Of a stretch of DNA of 64,000 nucleotides, positions 9,229 to 18,358 are shown in pieces. The stretch lies in NCBI RefSeq assembly GCF_003268775.1, contig NZ_QLSU01000005.1, positions 186,001 through 250,000 on the forward strand, in the 5' to 3' direction. This DNA comes from Paraburkholderia unamae (GTDB lineage Bacteria; Pseudomonadota; Gammaproteobacteria; Burkholderiales; Burkholderiaceae). Numbering within the stretch: position 1 is the first letter of the stretch; each line of letters starts with the position of its first letter. Under the pieces are notes generated by a model that was given only the letters and a program-made list of their open reading frames with translations, did not search any database and was not told where the DNA came from. A program made the translations under genes and the position numbers.

Positions 9229-10431
9229 TTACTTGCCCGCGCCTTCCTCTTCCGTGGGCTGCTCGATGCCGAACACCTGACGCAGATAGGCAAGATACGC
9301 CTTGTCGTCGCACATGTTCTTGCCCGGCGAATCGGAGAGCTTGGCCACAGGCTGGCCGTTGCAGCGGACCATCTTGATGACGATCTGCAACGGCTGGTAG
9401 CCGAGGTCGTTGGTGAGGTTCGTGCCCACGCCGAAGGCGAGGCGGCAGCGCTCGCCAAACCGTTCGTAGAGGCGCAGCACCTTGGGAATGTCGAGCGCGT
9501 CCGAGAAGATCATGGTCTTCGTGCGCGGGTCGCAGCGGTTGTCTTCGTAGTGCTTGAGCAGACGCTCGCCCCACTCGAACGGATCGCCCGAATCGTGGCG
9601 CGCGCCGTCGAAGAGCTTGCAGAAGTACATGTCGAAGTCGCGCAGAAAGGCCTGCATGCCGTAGACGTCGGAGAGCGCGATGCCCAGGTCGCCGCGATAC
9701 TCCTTCGCCCACATCTCGAAGCCGAAGATCTGCGAGTCGCGCAGGCGCGGCCCGAGCGCCTGGCACGCCTGGAGATACTCGTGCGCCATCGTGCCGAGCG
9801 GCGTGAGGTTGTGCTTCATCGCGTAGTACACGTTGCTCGTGCCGGCAAACTGCTCGCCGAGATCTTCCTTGAGCGTGAGGATCACCTCCTCGTGCCAGCG
9901 CTTCGAGAAGCGGCGGCGCGTGCCGTAGTCGGCGATCTTGCAGTCGGAGAATTCGGGCTTCGCGCCGAGCAGTTCGATCTTGTGACGCAGGCGCTCGCGC
10001 CCCTCCTCGTACTGAGGATGATGCTGCGTGTTGCGAAAGTACACCTCGTTGACGATGGCAAGCACCGGAATCTCGAAGAGGATGGTGTGCAGCCAAGGCC
10101 CCTTGATCTCGATGTCGATCTCGCCGTTGCCCTTGGGCGACGGCGTCACCGTGATGTACTTTTCGTTGAGGTGAAAGAGCGCGAGAAAGTCGATGAAGTC
10201 GCTCTTGATGAAGCGCATCTTGCGCAGGTACTCGAGCTCGGTCTCGGCAAAGCGCAGCCGGCAAAGCTTCTGGATCTCGCTGCGGATCTCGTCGACGTAA
10301 GGCACGAGATCGACATTGGGCGTGCGGCAGCGGAAGCGGTATTCCACATTGGCCGCGGGGAAATGATGCAGCACCACCTGCATCATCGTGAATTTGTACA
10401 GATCGGTATCGAGCAGCGAAGTAATGATCAT
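9229..10431 (-). CDS. pncB: Nicotinate phosphoribosyltransferase PncB
   Basis: This 400-residue enzyme converts nicotinate and PRPP to nicotinate mononucleotide with ATP use, in the NAD salvage pathway. The N-terminus [17 protein letters not shown], the [10 protein letters not shown] segment carrying the phosphorylated His, and [10 protein letters not shown] are diagnostic. The open frame extends upstream, but ATG 10431 gives exactly the enterobacterial PncB length. It is transcribed divergently from fdxA. Confidence 0.96.
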   Translation of the reverse strand: MIITSLLDTDLYKFTMMQVVLHHFPAANVEYRFRCRTPNVDLVPYVDEIRSEIQKLCRLRFAETELEYLRKMRFIKSDFIDFLALFHLNEKYITVTPSPKGNGEIDIEIKGPWLHTILFEIPVLAIVNEVYFRNTQHHPQYEEGRERLRHKIELLGAKPEFSDCKIADYGTRRRFSKRWHEEVILTLKEDLGEQFAGTSNVYYAMKHNLTPLGTMAHEYLQACQALGPRLRDSQIFGFEMWAKEYRGDLGIALSDVYGMQAFLRDFDMYFCKLFDGARHDSGDPFEWGERLLKHYEDNRCDPRTKTMIFSDALDIPKVLRLYERFGERCRLAFGVGTNLTNDLGYQPLQIVIKMVRCNGQPVAKLSDSPGKNMCDDKAYLAYLRQVFGIEQPTEEEGAGK

Positions 10432-10787
10432 GATGGGCCAGCCGGACTGCAATCGGATAGCGCCCGCGCAACGCGAAAGCCGCACGCGGCACAGGATATG
10501 GGCCTTGCGACGGCTCGGGGCGGCGGGCGCCAGCGGTGCGCCCATGTTACCCGAATGACCGCGCACGCCGTGTACCCGTCTGCACGCCCCCTTGCGCAAA
10601 AGGGGCAATCGACATCATTCGACGCCATTCGGTTCAAGCCGCTCGGATCACCCCATCTTATAAACTAATCACGAAACGATCTAACGCGCGGTGCGGGCGT
10701 GTGGCTGGGGTAATTCCTCATCAGTTACAATACCGCTTTTGGCGAACCGCCATCCCCCGATACAAAAAGCTTGCAGGAGTTGCCTGA

Positions 10788-11111
10788 ATGACTCACGTTG
10801 TGACCGAAAGCTGCATCAAGTGCCGCTATACCGACTGCGTCGATGTGTGCCCGGTGGACTGCTTTCGCGAAGGTCCCAACTTCCTCGCGATTGACCCGGA
10901 CGAGTGCATTGACTGCGCCGTGTGCGTTGCCGAATGCCCGGTGAACGCCATCTACGCCGAAGAAGACGTGCCTGGCGACCAGCAAGCGTTCATCGAACTG
11001 AACGCCGACCTCGCCAAGGGCTGGCCGAGCATCACCAAGACCAAGGCCCCGCTGCCGGAAGCCGACGAATTCAAGGACGTGAAGGACAAGCTCGAGCTTC
11101 TGGCACGCTAA
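10788..11111 (+). CDS. fdxA: Ferredoxin FdxA (7Fe-8S type)
   Basis: This 107-residue soluble electron carrier has the cysteine pattern of Azotobacter FdI-type ferredoxins. By that model Cys9, Cys17 and Cys50 bind a 3Fe-4S cluster, and Cys21, Cys40, Cys43 and Cys46 bind a 4Fe-4S cluster. The acidic C-terminal extension ([20 protein letters not shown]) is typical of the long FdxA form. A GCAGGAG site sits a few bases before the ATG. It appears to be a single-gene transcription unit. Confidence 0.97.
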   Translation: MTHVVTESCIKCRYTDCVDVCPVDCFREGPNFLAIDPDECIDCAVCVAECPVNAIYAEEDVPGDQQAFIELNADLAKGWPSITKTKAPLPEADEFKDVKDKLELLAR

Positions 11112-11206
11112 TCGCGCGGTAATCGCCTGTTCGGGGTTTCGCCCTGTCGCGCGCCGGGACAGTCGCTTGCAATGCGCACTGCCTTAAAAGAGATAGCGCC
11201 AGGGTA

Positions 11207-11235
11207 TTGACAGTCTCCGCTGGACCCCATAGAAT
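11207..11235 (+). promoter_or_regulatory. Sigma-70 promoter of the tRNA-Asn genes
   Basis: A perfect -35 box TTGACA (11207-11212) and a -10 box TAGAAT (11230-11235) are 17 bp apart. Initiation would fall about 15 bp before the first tRNA. Confidence 0.85.
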
Positions 11236-11256
11236 CTCGTTCTCTGCTTTTGTTGA

Positions 11257-11332
11257 TCCCCGATAGCTCAGTCGGTAGAGCGCCGGACTGTTAATCCGTA
11301 GGTCCCTGGTTCGAGCCCAGGTCGGGGAGCCA
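11257..11332 (+). tRNA. tRNA-Asn (GTT), copy 1
   Basis: This 76-nt gene folds as a standard cloverleaf. The acceptor stem is TCCCCGA/TCGGGGA, the anticodon loop reads CTGTTAA (anticodon GTT), and the T arm is CCTGG-TTCGAGC-CCAGG. The 3' CCA is encoded. It is followed by its own hairpin terminator and then a second copy. Confidence 0.98.
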
Positions 11333-11340
11333 AGATTCGC

Positions 11341-11371
11341 AAAAGCCCGTTAATCAGAACGGGTTTTTTTA
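11341..11371 (+). terminator. Intrinsic terminator after tRNA-Asn copy 1
   Basis: An imperfect CCCGTT/AACGGG stem is flanked by an A run and followed by seven T residues. Confidence 0.8.
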
Positions 11372-11401
11372 TGACGTAAAGCGTTGTAGCTGTACTGCTG
11401 T

Positions 11402-11477
11402 TCCCCGATAGCTCAGTTGGTAGAGCGCCGGACTGTTAATCCGTAGGTCCCTGGTTCGAGCCCAGGTCGGGGAGCCA
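11402..11477 (+). tRNA. tRNA-Asn (GTT), copy 2
   Basis: This 76-nt gene differs from copy 1 by one base in the D loop (GTTGG instead of GTCGG). It has the same anticodon GTT and an encoded CCA. Its spacing of 145 bp from copy 1 and its near identity indicate a tandem duplication or gene conversion. Confidence 0.98.
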
Positions 11478-11484
11478 AAATATG

Positions 11485-11517
11485 AGGGGTTGCGTGTTGC
11501 ACGCAACCCCTTTTTCT
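11485..11517 (+). terminator. Intrinsic terminator after tRNA-Asn copy 2
   Basis: A perfect 12-bp stem (11485-11496 with 11500-11511) has a 3-nt loop and is followed by a T-rich tract. Confidence 0.93.
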
Positions 11518-11623
11518 TTTGCTGCGCGCTTTTCGCCTGCCTCCCCTCTTTCCGATCAAATAGCCTGCTGGGTCGCCATGGCATAATCTGCCAATTACCG
11601 CGCTTCCCTCAAAGGCTGCCGCC

Positions 11624-11926
11624 ATGCCCACCCGCAACGTCGTACTTACCGACCATCAGGCTCACCTGATCGATTCCCTCGTCAATTCGGGGCGCTTTCA
11701 GAACGCAAGCGAAGTGTTGCGCGCGGGCCTGCGCCTGATCGAGCGCGAGGAAGCCGAAACGCAGGCGAGACTCGAAGCGCTGCGCGACGCGGCGCGCCTC
11801 GGCCTTTCCGATGTCGAAGCGGGGCGCCTGCGCAGCTTCACATCGGCGCATGCGCTCGGCGATCATCTGGATAGCCTCGTCGCGAACGCGCTTGCGCCCG
11901 ACAGTCCCCCAAAGCGCGCACGTTGA
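11624..11926 (+). CDS. parD: ParD-type antitoxin
   Basis: This 100-residue protein has an N-terminal ribbon-helix-helix domain (NVVLTDHQAHLIDSLVNSGRFQNASEVLRAGLRLIEREE) of the CopG/ParD kind, followed by a toxin-binding C-terminal region. It is expected to neutralise the adjacent ParE and repress the operon. It sits about 100 bp after the tRNA-Asn terminator. Its TGA stop overlaps the TTG start of the toxin gene. Confidence 0.93.
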   Translation: MPTRNVVLTDHQAHLIDSLVNSGRFQNASEVLRAGLRLIEREEAETQARLEALRDAARLGLSDVEAGRLRSFTSAHALGDHLDSLVANALAPDSPPKRAR

Positions 11927-12264
11927 GCGCCCGCCAGACGGGCTGGACCGTTCGCCTGACTGATTCCGCCGAAAACGATTTCCTCGACATTGTGAGCTGG
12001 TCCGCCGGGCAGTTCGGCCCGGGTCAGGCGCGCGCGTACGCAACGACGATCTCACACGCGTTGCAGGACCTGATGGCCGGCCCCGATATACCTGGCGCAC
12101 GCGCGCGCGACGACATTCTCCCCGGCATCGTGACGCTCCACGTTGCCCGGAACCGGCGCAAGGGACGCCATTTCATCCTGTTCCGCGTCAATGCCGACAT
12201 TACGCAATGCATCGACGTGCTGCGCATTCTTCACGATGCCATGGATTTGCCACAGCATCTGTAG
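11923..12264 (+). CDS. parE: ParE-family toxin
   Basis: This 113-residue protein is of the RelE/ParE superfamily, with the pattern RLTDSAENDFLDI, GPGQARAYATTI and RILHDAMD. ParE toxins act on DNA gyrase; other members of the superfamily cleave mRNA, so the target is inferred. The TTG start at 11923 shares bases with the parD stop (TTGA), which implies coupled translation. The next in-frame ATG lies well inside the fold, so TTG is probably the true start. Confidence 0.9.
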   Translation: MSARQTGWTVRLTDSAENDFLDIVSWSAGQFGPGQARAYATTISHALQDLMAGPDIPGARARDDILPGIVTLHVARNRRKGRHFILFRVNADITQCIDVLRILHDAMDLPQHL

Positions 12265-12339
12265 CCGCCGCGTCCGGTCAGCGCTCGCGCAGGCCCCACC
12301 CTCCCCGATAATGTCGCTTCGCCACCTCCGGGAATCCGC

Positions 12340-12840
12340 ATGACATCCACCCGCCTCTTTGCACGCCCCGCACGCCTCGCGCGCCCGCTCATCGCCTGCG
12401 CGAGCTTGTGCGCATTCGCCGCCGCCCACGCCGAGCAGATCGGCAGCGTGAACACCAACTTCCGCATGACCAGCTCCGACAAGGTCGTCGTCGAGGCCTA
12501 CGACGATCCGCAGGTGCAAGGCGTCACCTGCTACGTCTCGCGCGCCCGCACGGGCGGCGTGAAAGGCACGCTCGGCCTCGCCGAAGACCCTACCGAAGCG
12601 TCGATCGCCTGCCGCCAGGTCGGGCAAATCGCGTTCACGGGGCCGCTCAAGCAGCAGGCCGACGTCTTCAACGAGCGCATGTCGCTCCTCTTCAAGACGC
12701 TGCACGTCGTGCGCGTGGTCGACGCGAAGCGCAACGCGCTCGTCTACCTGACCTACAGCGACCGCGTCGTGAGCGGCAGCGCGAAGAACAGCGTCACCGC
12801 CGTGCCGGTGCCCGCGGGCACGGCCATTCCACTGCGCTAA
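12340..12840 (+). CDS. creA: CreA-family periplasmic protein
   Basis: This 166-residue protein has a signal peptide ending CAFAAAHA. The mature part is of the CreA family ([36 protein letters not shown]). The function of CreA is unknown, although in E. coli it lies beside the CreBC system. No creB or creC is present here. It is followed at 27 bp by an AraC-type regulator on the same strand. Confidence 0.9.
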   Translation: MTSTRLFARPARLARPLIACASLCAFAAAHAEQIGSVNTNFRMTSSDKVVVEAYDDPQVQGVTCYVSRARTGGVKGTLGLAEDPTEASIACRQVGQIAFTGPLKQQADVFNERMSLLFKTLHVVRVVDAKRNALVYLTYSDRVVSGSAKNSVTAVPVPAGTAIPLR

Positions 12841-12867
12841 ACTGAGGATCCGCGCAGGATTTTGACG

Positions 12868-13797
12868 ATGCCCGACTCCCGTTTCCGAGATTCCGCCCGC
12901 TACTGGCGCACGCCGCTGCTGCCCGGCGGGGATCTCGTCACAGCCGAATACCACGAGCACACGTTCGCGCCCCACTGGCACGAGGCCTACACGATCCCCG
13001 TGATCGAAGGCGGCGCGGAATGCTTCCGGTATCGCGGCTCACAGCATGTCGCGGAAACGGGCACCGTGCCGGTCATCAATCCGGGCGAACTGCACACGGG
13101 CTCGCGCGCTGTCGACAAAGGCTGGAGCTATCGGGTGATGTACGTGCCGATCGGCTTCCTGCACGACCTCGCCGCCGAAATCGCCGGCCGCGCGCAGCCG
13201 CTGCCGTGGTTCGACTCCGAGGTGATTCACGATCTCGATCTCGCGCACCGCCTCTCGCGCGCGCACCGGCTGCTGGAAAGCGACACTGACCGGCGGCGCA
13301 CACACGCCGGGCTCGACGCCCGCACGAGCACCGTCACGGCGCCGCCCGAGGCCCCCGCGCTTGCGAACGCGCCATATGCAGCACATCCGGATCTGCTCGC
13401 CGTAGAAGGCGCGTTGCTCGACGCGCTCTCGACGCTCCTCACGCGCTACGGCCGCACGCGCGAGGCCGCGCTCAAGCATGGCCCCAACGATGCGCGCGTG
13501 GAGACGATGAAGGCGCTCCTCGCCGCCGATCTCGCCACGCCGCTGCGCGTGGCCGATCTCGCCCAGGCCGTGGGCCTCTCGCCGTTTCACGCCACGCGCC
13601 TGTTCACCCAGGCGACCGGGCTGCCACCGCACGCGTGGCGCACGCAGTTGCGCCTGCAACGCGCGCTCGGCCCGCTGCGCGACGGCGCCACCGTCGCCGA
13701 CGTCGCCGCGGCCAGCGGCTTCACCGACCAGAGCCACTTCACGCGGCACTTTCGCCGCATGTTCGGCGTGCCGCCAGGGCGCTGGCAGTCGTCCTGA
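12868..13797 (+). CDS. AraC-family transcriptional regulator
   Basis: This 309-residue protein has an N-terminal AraC-type cupin ligand domain (HTFAPHWHEAYTIPVIEGG, INPGELHTGS). A roughly 50-residue linker leads to two helix-turn-helix motifs (PLRVADLAQAVGLSPFHATRLF, TVADVAAASGFTDQSHFTRHF). ATG 12868 is preceded by AGGA at 8 bp; a TTG two codons upstream is possible. It lies about 100 bp before azlCD on the same strand and is the best candidate to control those exporter genes. Confidence 0.9.
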   Translation: MPDSRFRDSARYWRTPLLPGGDLVTAEYHEHTFAPHWHEAYTIPVIEGGAECFRYRGSQHVAETGTVPVINPGELHTGSRAVDKGWSYRVMYVPIGFLHDLAAEIAGRAQPLPWFDSEVIHDLDLAHRLSRAHRLLESDTDRRRTHAGLDARTSTVTAPPEAPALANAPYAAHPDLLAVEGALLDALSTLLTRYGRTREAALKHGPNDARVETMKALLAADLATPLRVADLAQAVGLSPFHATRLFTQATGLPPHAWRTQLRLQRALGPLRDGATVADVAAASGFTDQSHFTRHFRRMFGVPPGRWQSS

Positions 13798-13896
13798 GCG
13801 CCGCCGGGGCGCCAGGCTTCGGCACCCCGCCGCAAGAACGTACAAGCCACGCGCAAGGCCGCCCGCTAAGCTGTCCTCATGTATCAGGAGGATAGT

Positions 13897-14688
13897 TTGA
13901 CCACCCATTCCACGCCGCAAACCGGGCGCTTCGCCGAATTCGCCGCCGGCGCGCGCGACACGATCCCCATGATGATCGGCGCCGCGCCCTTCGGCGTGAT
14001 TTTCGGCACGCTCGTCACCTCGGGCCCGCTTTCGCTCTGGCACGGCCAGTTCATGTCGCTCGCCGTGTTCGCCGGCTCCGCGCAGTTCATCGCGCTCGGG
14101 CTGATCGCCTCGCACGCGAGCTTCGCCGTCATCTGGGCCACCACGTTGATCGTGAACCTGCGCCACGTGCTCTACAGCGCCACGCTCGCGCCCTACGTGT
14201 CGCACCTGCCGCTGCGCTGGCGCCTCGCGCTGGGCGGCCTGCTGACCGACGAAGTGTTCGCGGTCGCCTGGGCGCATTTCCGCCGCCATCCCCCCGGCGA
14301 CGACGTCTCGCCGTGGCACTTCCTCGGCTCGGGCCTCTCGATGTACCTGAACTGGCAGCTCTGGACCGCGGTCGGCCTGCTGTTCGGCGCCGCCTTCCCG
14401 GGGCTCCAGTCGCTTGGCCTCGACTTCGCGATGGTCGCCACCTTCATCGCCATCGTGGTGCCGCAGCTCGTCGCCGTGCGCTATTTCGCCGCGGCAGCAA
14501 CCGCGGGCGTGCTCGCTTTCTTCTGGCAAGGCTGGCCGTACAAGCTCGGCCTGCTCGGCGCCGTGCTCGCGGGCGTGGTGGTCGGCGTCGTCCTGTCGCG
14601 CCCCGGCACGCCGCGCGGCGCGCGCGCGAGCGGCGAACACCCGCGCAAGCCGCCCACCGTCCAACGCACCGCCGGAGCCGGGCAATGA
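13897..14688 (+). CDS. azlC: AzlC-family branched-chain amino acid exporter, large subunit
   Basis: This protein of about 263 residues is homologous to AzlC/YgaZ, the large membrane subunit of branched-chain amino-acid exporters. It carries TIPMMIGAAPFGVIFGTL, FAGSAQFIALGL and NLRHVLYSATLAPY, with about seven hydrophobic segments. An ATG at 13879 is in frame, but an AGGAGG sequence (13886-13891) lies between it and a TTG at 13897 with 5-bp spacing, so the TTG is the better start. The stop overlaps the azlD start (ATGA). Confidence 0.9.
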   Translation: MTTHSTPQTGRFAEFAAGARDTIPMMIGAAPFGVIFGTLVTSGPLSLWHGQFMSLAVFAGSAQFIALGLIASHASFAVIWATTLIVNLRHVLYSATLAPYVSHLPLRWRLALGGLLTDEVFAVAWAHFRRHPPGDDVSPWHFLGSGLSMYLNWQLWTAVGLLFGAAFPGLQSLGLDFAMVATFIAIVVPQLVAVRYFAAAATAGVLAFFWQGWPYKLGLLGAVLAGVVVGVVLSRPGTPRGARASGEHPRKPPTVQRTAGAGQ

Positions 14689-15008
14689 ACTACGTCGTCC
14701 TGATCCTCGGCATGGCCCTCATCACCTGGGTCGTGCGCACCGCCGTGTTCGTGCTCGGCGAGCGGCTCGTGTTCCCGCCGCTCGTGCGCACCGCGCTCGG
14801 CTTCGTGCCCGTCACGGTGCTCACGGCCATCATCGTGCCGATGGCGGTCTCGCCTCACGGCCAGGGCGCGGAGCTCACCTGGCGCAACCCGCAGCTCGTC
14901 GGCGCGCTCGCGGCCATCGTCGTGAGCGCGCTCACGAAGCGCCCGCTCCTCACCATTGCGGTGGGGCTCGGCGTGTTCTTTCTCTGGCAAGGCGTCGTCC
15001 TGCGCTGA
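14685..15008 (+). CDS. azlD: AzlD-family exporter small subunit
   Basis: This 107-residue membrane protein has three to four hydrophobic helices and the AzlD features LGMALITWVVRTAVFVLGE and LGFVPVTVLTAIIVP. It forms a two-component exporter with AzlC. Four-base overlap with azlC indicates coupled translation and a fixed stoichiometry. Confidence 0.92.
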   Translation: MNYVVLILGMALITWVVRTAVFVLGERLVFPPLVRTALGFVPVTVLTAIIVPMAVSPHGQGAELTWRNPQLVGALAAIVVSALTKRPLLTIAVGLGVFFLWQGVVLR

Positions 15009-15141
15009 GGCGTTCCCCGGCAGGTGCGCTCAAGTTTCGGCCCGTCCCGCCGATAAACCCGTCAAGGCCTGCTCTGGCGGGCCTGTGCTCGAACGGCGCG
15101 AGCGCATAAGAAGGGATAAGGATTACACCGGGGCAACCACA

Positions 15142-15903
15142 ATGGGGCAGATCACCCTCAATCTGAAAGAAGAAACGCTTGCGTCGCTGCGCAAGGACTT
15201 CGACGCGTTCCTGCGCGTCTCGGTCAAGCTCGACCCGCAGTTCGCCACGCCGTCGTTCGAGGACTACCTGCGCGCGAAACTGCTCGACAACATGACGCCG
15301 CTCACCGAGCACGCCGTGCAGCGGCTGCTCCAGGGCGGCCAGTACGCGTGGGCCAAGCGCACGCTCGACAAGGAATTTCCCGAGGTCGTCTCGATCCTGA
15401 TGCGTCAGGCAAGCGAATTCGGCTTTGGCGTCGCGTCGCGGCCCGAGTGGACGCCCGACGAACTCTCGAAGCAATGCCGCGACTGGGCGGCGGCCATCGT
15501 GAACGAAGCCCAGGGCGACGCCTCGCTCGTCGACCCGCTCGCGGCGCAGATCAAGTCGAGCGTGCAAGACATCCAGGCGCTCGAGGAGTCGATGCAGACG
15601 CCCGCCTGGCGGCTTTCGGAGTCGCTGCGCCAGCGCGTGTACGAGGCCAAGATCGGTTGCGAGCAGGCAAGCGGCAGCGCCGCGCGCGAGCGGCTGGGCG
15701 AACTGCGCGGGCTGCTGCGGCTCGGCATCACGCACGGCGCCTTCCAGAAGCAGGAAGCGCAGCAGATCATGGAGTACCTGCGGCTGCTCAAGCCCGAGAT
15801 CTTCGTCGAAGAACCCGACGACGTGTTCACGCGCCTCGCCGCATGGCTGCGCAACTTCTTCATGCCGCCGCAGCGGACCGCGGCGCGAGAGCAGCGGCAC
15901 TGA
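15142..15903 (+). CDS. Conserved protein of unknown function
   Basis: This 253-residue soluble protein begins MGQITLNLKEETLASLRKDF. It is predicted to be largely helical and charged, with no signal peptide or membrane segment. The N-terminal section reads like a small ribbon-helix-helix-type or dimerisation segment, but this is not certain. The open frame extends upstream; ATG 15142 is chosen for the conserved-looking start. It converges on the helicase gene. No function is assigned. Confidence 0.75.
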   Translation: MGQITLNLKEETLASLRKDFDAFLRVSVKLDPQFATPSFEDYLRAKLLDNMTPLTEHAVQRLLQGGQYAWAKRTLDKEFPEVVSILMRQASEFGFGVASRPEWTPDELSKQCRDWAAAIVNEAQGDASLVDPLAAQIKSSVQDIQALEESMQTPAWRLSESLRQRVYEAKIGCEQASGSAARERLGELRGLLRLGITHGAFQKQEAQQIMEYLRLLKPEIFVEEPDDVFTRLAAWLRNFFMPPQRTAAREQRH

Positions 15904-15942
15904 GCGCCGGCGCGCCCGCCTCGCCGGCGGCGCGCCGCACGC

Positions 15943-18129
15943 CTAATCCCACATCTTCCTGAGCTTCGCGGCAATCTCGACTTTCGCCTGCGCGGCGGCG
16001 GCGAGCCCCGTCGCGCTCGGCGCGCTCGCCACGGGCGCGGGCGGCCACGCACGCGATTCGAACAGCGGCAGCATGGGCGTGGCGATGAAGCGCGTGCGCG
16101 ACGCCCACACGTGCCGGTCGCCCGACGCCACCTGGTTGTGCACGTAAAAGCGCTGCGGCACGACGATGTGCAGATCCTCTTTCGCACGCGTCATCGCCAC
16201 GTAGAGCAGACGTCGCTCCTCCTCCAGTTCCTCGTCGCTGCCCGCGCCGAGGTCGGACGGAATGCAGCCGTCCACGCCGTTGAGCACGAACACATTGCGC
16301 CACTCCTGCCCTTTCGCCGAATGGATCGTCGAGAGGATCAGATAGTCCTCGTCGAGCAGCGGATCGGCGGATTCGGCGCTCGTGGCGTCGGGCGGATCGA
16401 GCGTGAGTTCGGTGAGAAAGCGCTCGCGCGACGCGTAGGTGCTCGCAATGCTCTCCATCTGCAACAGATCGGCGAGACGCACCTGGGCGTCCTCATGATT
16501 GCGTTCGAGATGCGGCTCGTACCAGCGCCGCACGCGCTCGAATTCGGCGGGCCACGGCGTGGCGCGCATGGCAAGGCTGTCGACGAGCGAGGCGAACGCG
16601 GGCCAGTCCTCGGCCGCGCGCGGCGGCGGCGCGAAGGCCGCGAGCGCCTCGGCGGCGCGATACGCGCCCGTGCAGGCGGCCACCTGGTCGAGCAGGCGCG
16701 CGGCGTTGGCGGGCCCCACACCCGGCAGCAATTGCGTGACGCGAAAGCCCGCCACGCGGTCGAGCGGGTTTTCCGCCCAGCGCAGCACCGCCAGCACGTC
16801 CTTCACATGCGCGGCGTCCAGAAAGCGCAGTCCGCCGAATTTAACGAACGGGATATTGCGCCGCGCCAGCTCGATTTCGAGCGTTGCGCTGTGGTGCGCG
16901 GCGCGAAACAGCACGGCTTGCTGCTTGAGCTTCATGCCCGCTTCGCGCGCCTCGAGGATTTGCTCGACGACGTAGCGCGCCTGAGTGGCCTCGTCGGCGA
17001 CCGTCACGAGTCGCGGGCGCTGCTGCGAAGGGCGATCGGTCCAGAGGTTCTTCGTGAAGCGCTCGGCAGCCGCGTCGATTACGGCGTTCGACGCCGCGAG
17101 AATCGGCGCGGTCGACCGGTAGTTGCGCTCCAGCGTCACCTGACGCGCGGGCGGGTCGAACTGCGCCGGAAAATCGAGAATGTTGCGCACGGTCGCGCCG
17201 CGAAACGAGTAAATCGCCTGGGCGTCGTCGCCGACCACGGTCAGGCCGCGGCCGTCGGGCTTGAGTGCGAGCAGGATCGACGCCTGAAGCCGATTGGTGT
17301 CCTGATATTCGTCGACGAGGATATGGTCGAAGCGTCCCGCGAGATCGGCGGCAATCGCAGGCTCGGCGGCCATGTGCGCCCAGTAGAGCAGCAGGTCGTC
17401 GTAGTCGAGAACGTTCTGCTTCTGCTTGGCGTCCACGTACGAGGCGAACAGCACGCGCAACTGCGGTTCCCATTCGAGGCACCACGAGAACGAGCGGTTG
17501 AGCACGTTCGCGAGCGAATCGCCCGTGTTGACCGCGCGCGAATAGATCGCAAGACACGTGGACTTCGACGGAAAGCGCTTTTCCTTTGCCGAGAAACCCA
17601 GTTCGTGGCGCACGAGGTTCATGAGATCGGCGGAATCCTCGCGATCGTTGATCGTAAACGCCGGCGACAGGCCGATGTGATCCGCGTATTCGCGCAAGAG
17701 GCGCGCGCCCACGCCGTGAAACGTGCCCGCCCAGGTGAGCCCCTGCGCGAGCGTGGCGGCCACGCCCGGCACGCCGGCGGCGATGCGCGCGACGCGGCGC
17801 GTCATCTCCTGCGCGGCGCGGCGCGAGAACGTGAGCAGCAGGATGCGGTGCGGATCGGCGCCGTTCGCGATCAGATGCGCGACGCGGTGCGCGAGCGTAT
17901 TGGTCTTGCCCGACCCCGCCCCCGCGATCACGAGCAGCGGCCCCGGCAGCGCCGAGCCCGGCGCGTAGCCCGCTTCGCCGCCGTGCTCGACAGCTTCGCG
18001 CTGCGCGTCGTTGAGCTTGGCGAGCCACGCGGAAACGGCGTTGGCCGTATCGGCGCATGGCCTGGCAACGTCGTCGCCGGCGACAGAGACGGAGACGGAC
18101 GAGGAATCGGCGATGGAAACAGTGGACAC
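15943..18129 (-). CDS. UvrD/Rep-like superfamily I DNA helicase
   Basis: This is an ATP-dependent 3'-5' helicase of the UvrD/Rep/PcrA group. Motifs in order are Q-motif LNDAQREAV, Walker A VIAGAGSGKTNTL, TFSRRAAQEM, Walker B DHILVDEYQDTN, VVGDDAQAIYSFRGA, ERNYRS, and C-terminal STIHSAKGQEWRNVFV and LYVAMTRAKEDL. The frame is open to TTG 18207, with an ATG at 18201. GTG 18129 is preferred because a LexA-like box lies just upstream of it and the residues before it are not family-like. That choice gives about 728 residues. A repair role under SOS control is inferred. Confidence 0.88.
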   Translation of the reverse strand: MSTVSIADSSSVSVSVAGDDVARPCADTANAVSAWLAKLNDAQREAVEHGGEAGYAPGSALPGPLLVIAGAGSGKTNTLAHRVAHLIANGADPHRILLLTFSRRAAQEMTRRVARIAAGVPGVAATLAQGLTWAGTFHGVGARLLREYADHIGLSPAFTINDREDSADLMNLVRHELGFSAKEKRFPSKSTCLAIYSRAVNTGDSLANVLNRSFSWCLEWEPQLRVLFASYVDAKQKQNVLDYDDLLLYWAHMAAEPAIAADLAGRFDHILVDEYQDTNRLQASILLALKPDGRGLTVVGDDAQAIYSFRGATVRNILDFPAQFDPPARQVTLERNYRSTAPILAASNAVIDAAAERFTKNLWTDRPSQQRPRLVTVADEATQARYVVEQILEAREAGMKLKQQAVLFRAAHHSATLEIELARRNIPFVKFGGLRFLDAAHVKDVLAVLRWAENPLDRVAGFRVTQLLPGVGPANAARLLDQVAACTGAYRAAEALAAFAPPPRAAEDWPAFASLVDSLAMRATPWPAEFERVRRWYEPHLERNHEDAQVRLADLLQMESIASTYASRERFLTELTLDPPDATSAESADPLLDEDYLILSTIHSAKGQEWRNVFVLNGVDGCIPSDLGAGSDEELEEERRLLYVAMTRAKEDLHIVVPQRFYVHNQVASGDRHVWASRTRFIATPMLPLFESRAWPPAPVASAPSATGLAAAAQAKVEIAAKLRKMWD

Positions 18130-18178
18130 GGCGGGCGCAGGAACGGTGAGCGTGGCGAATCGGACAGGGCGACGCACA

Positions 18179-18194
18179 CTGTATATCCATACAC
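18179..18194 (-). promoter_or_regulatory. Putative LexA (SOS) box upstream of the UvrD-like helicase
   Basis: The 16-mer CTGTATATCCATACAC keeps CTGTATAT and ATACA of the gamma/betaproteobacterial SOS consensus CTGT-N8-ACAG and has three mismatches to the ideal palindrome. It is 50 bp upstream of the preferred GTG start. Confidence 0.6.
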
Positions 18195-18358
18195 CCCGCA
18201 TCCGCAAGCGCCTGATTCTGCGGCGATCTGGCGATATTTAGCGACAACTTCAGCGCCGGGCCGAGAGCCTGCGCCGGAAAACGAAGCGGCGGCGCCCGTT
18301 GCCGGACGCCGCCGCCGTTTCTGCTCCCAACAGTCCCAACGGTCCCGCCGTCAGTCGC

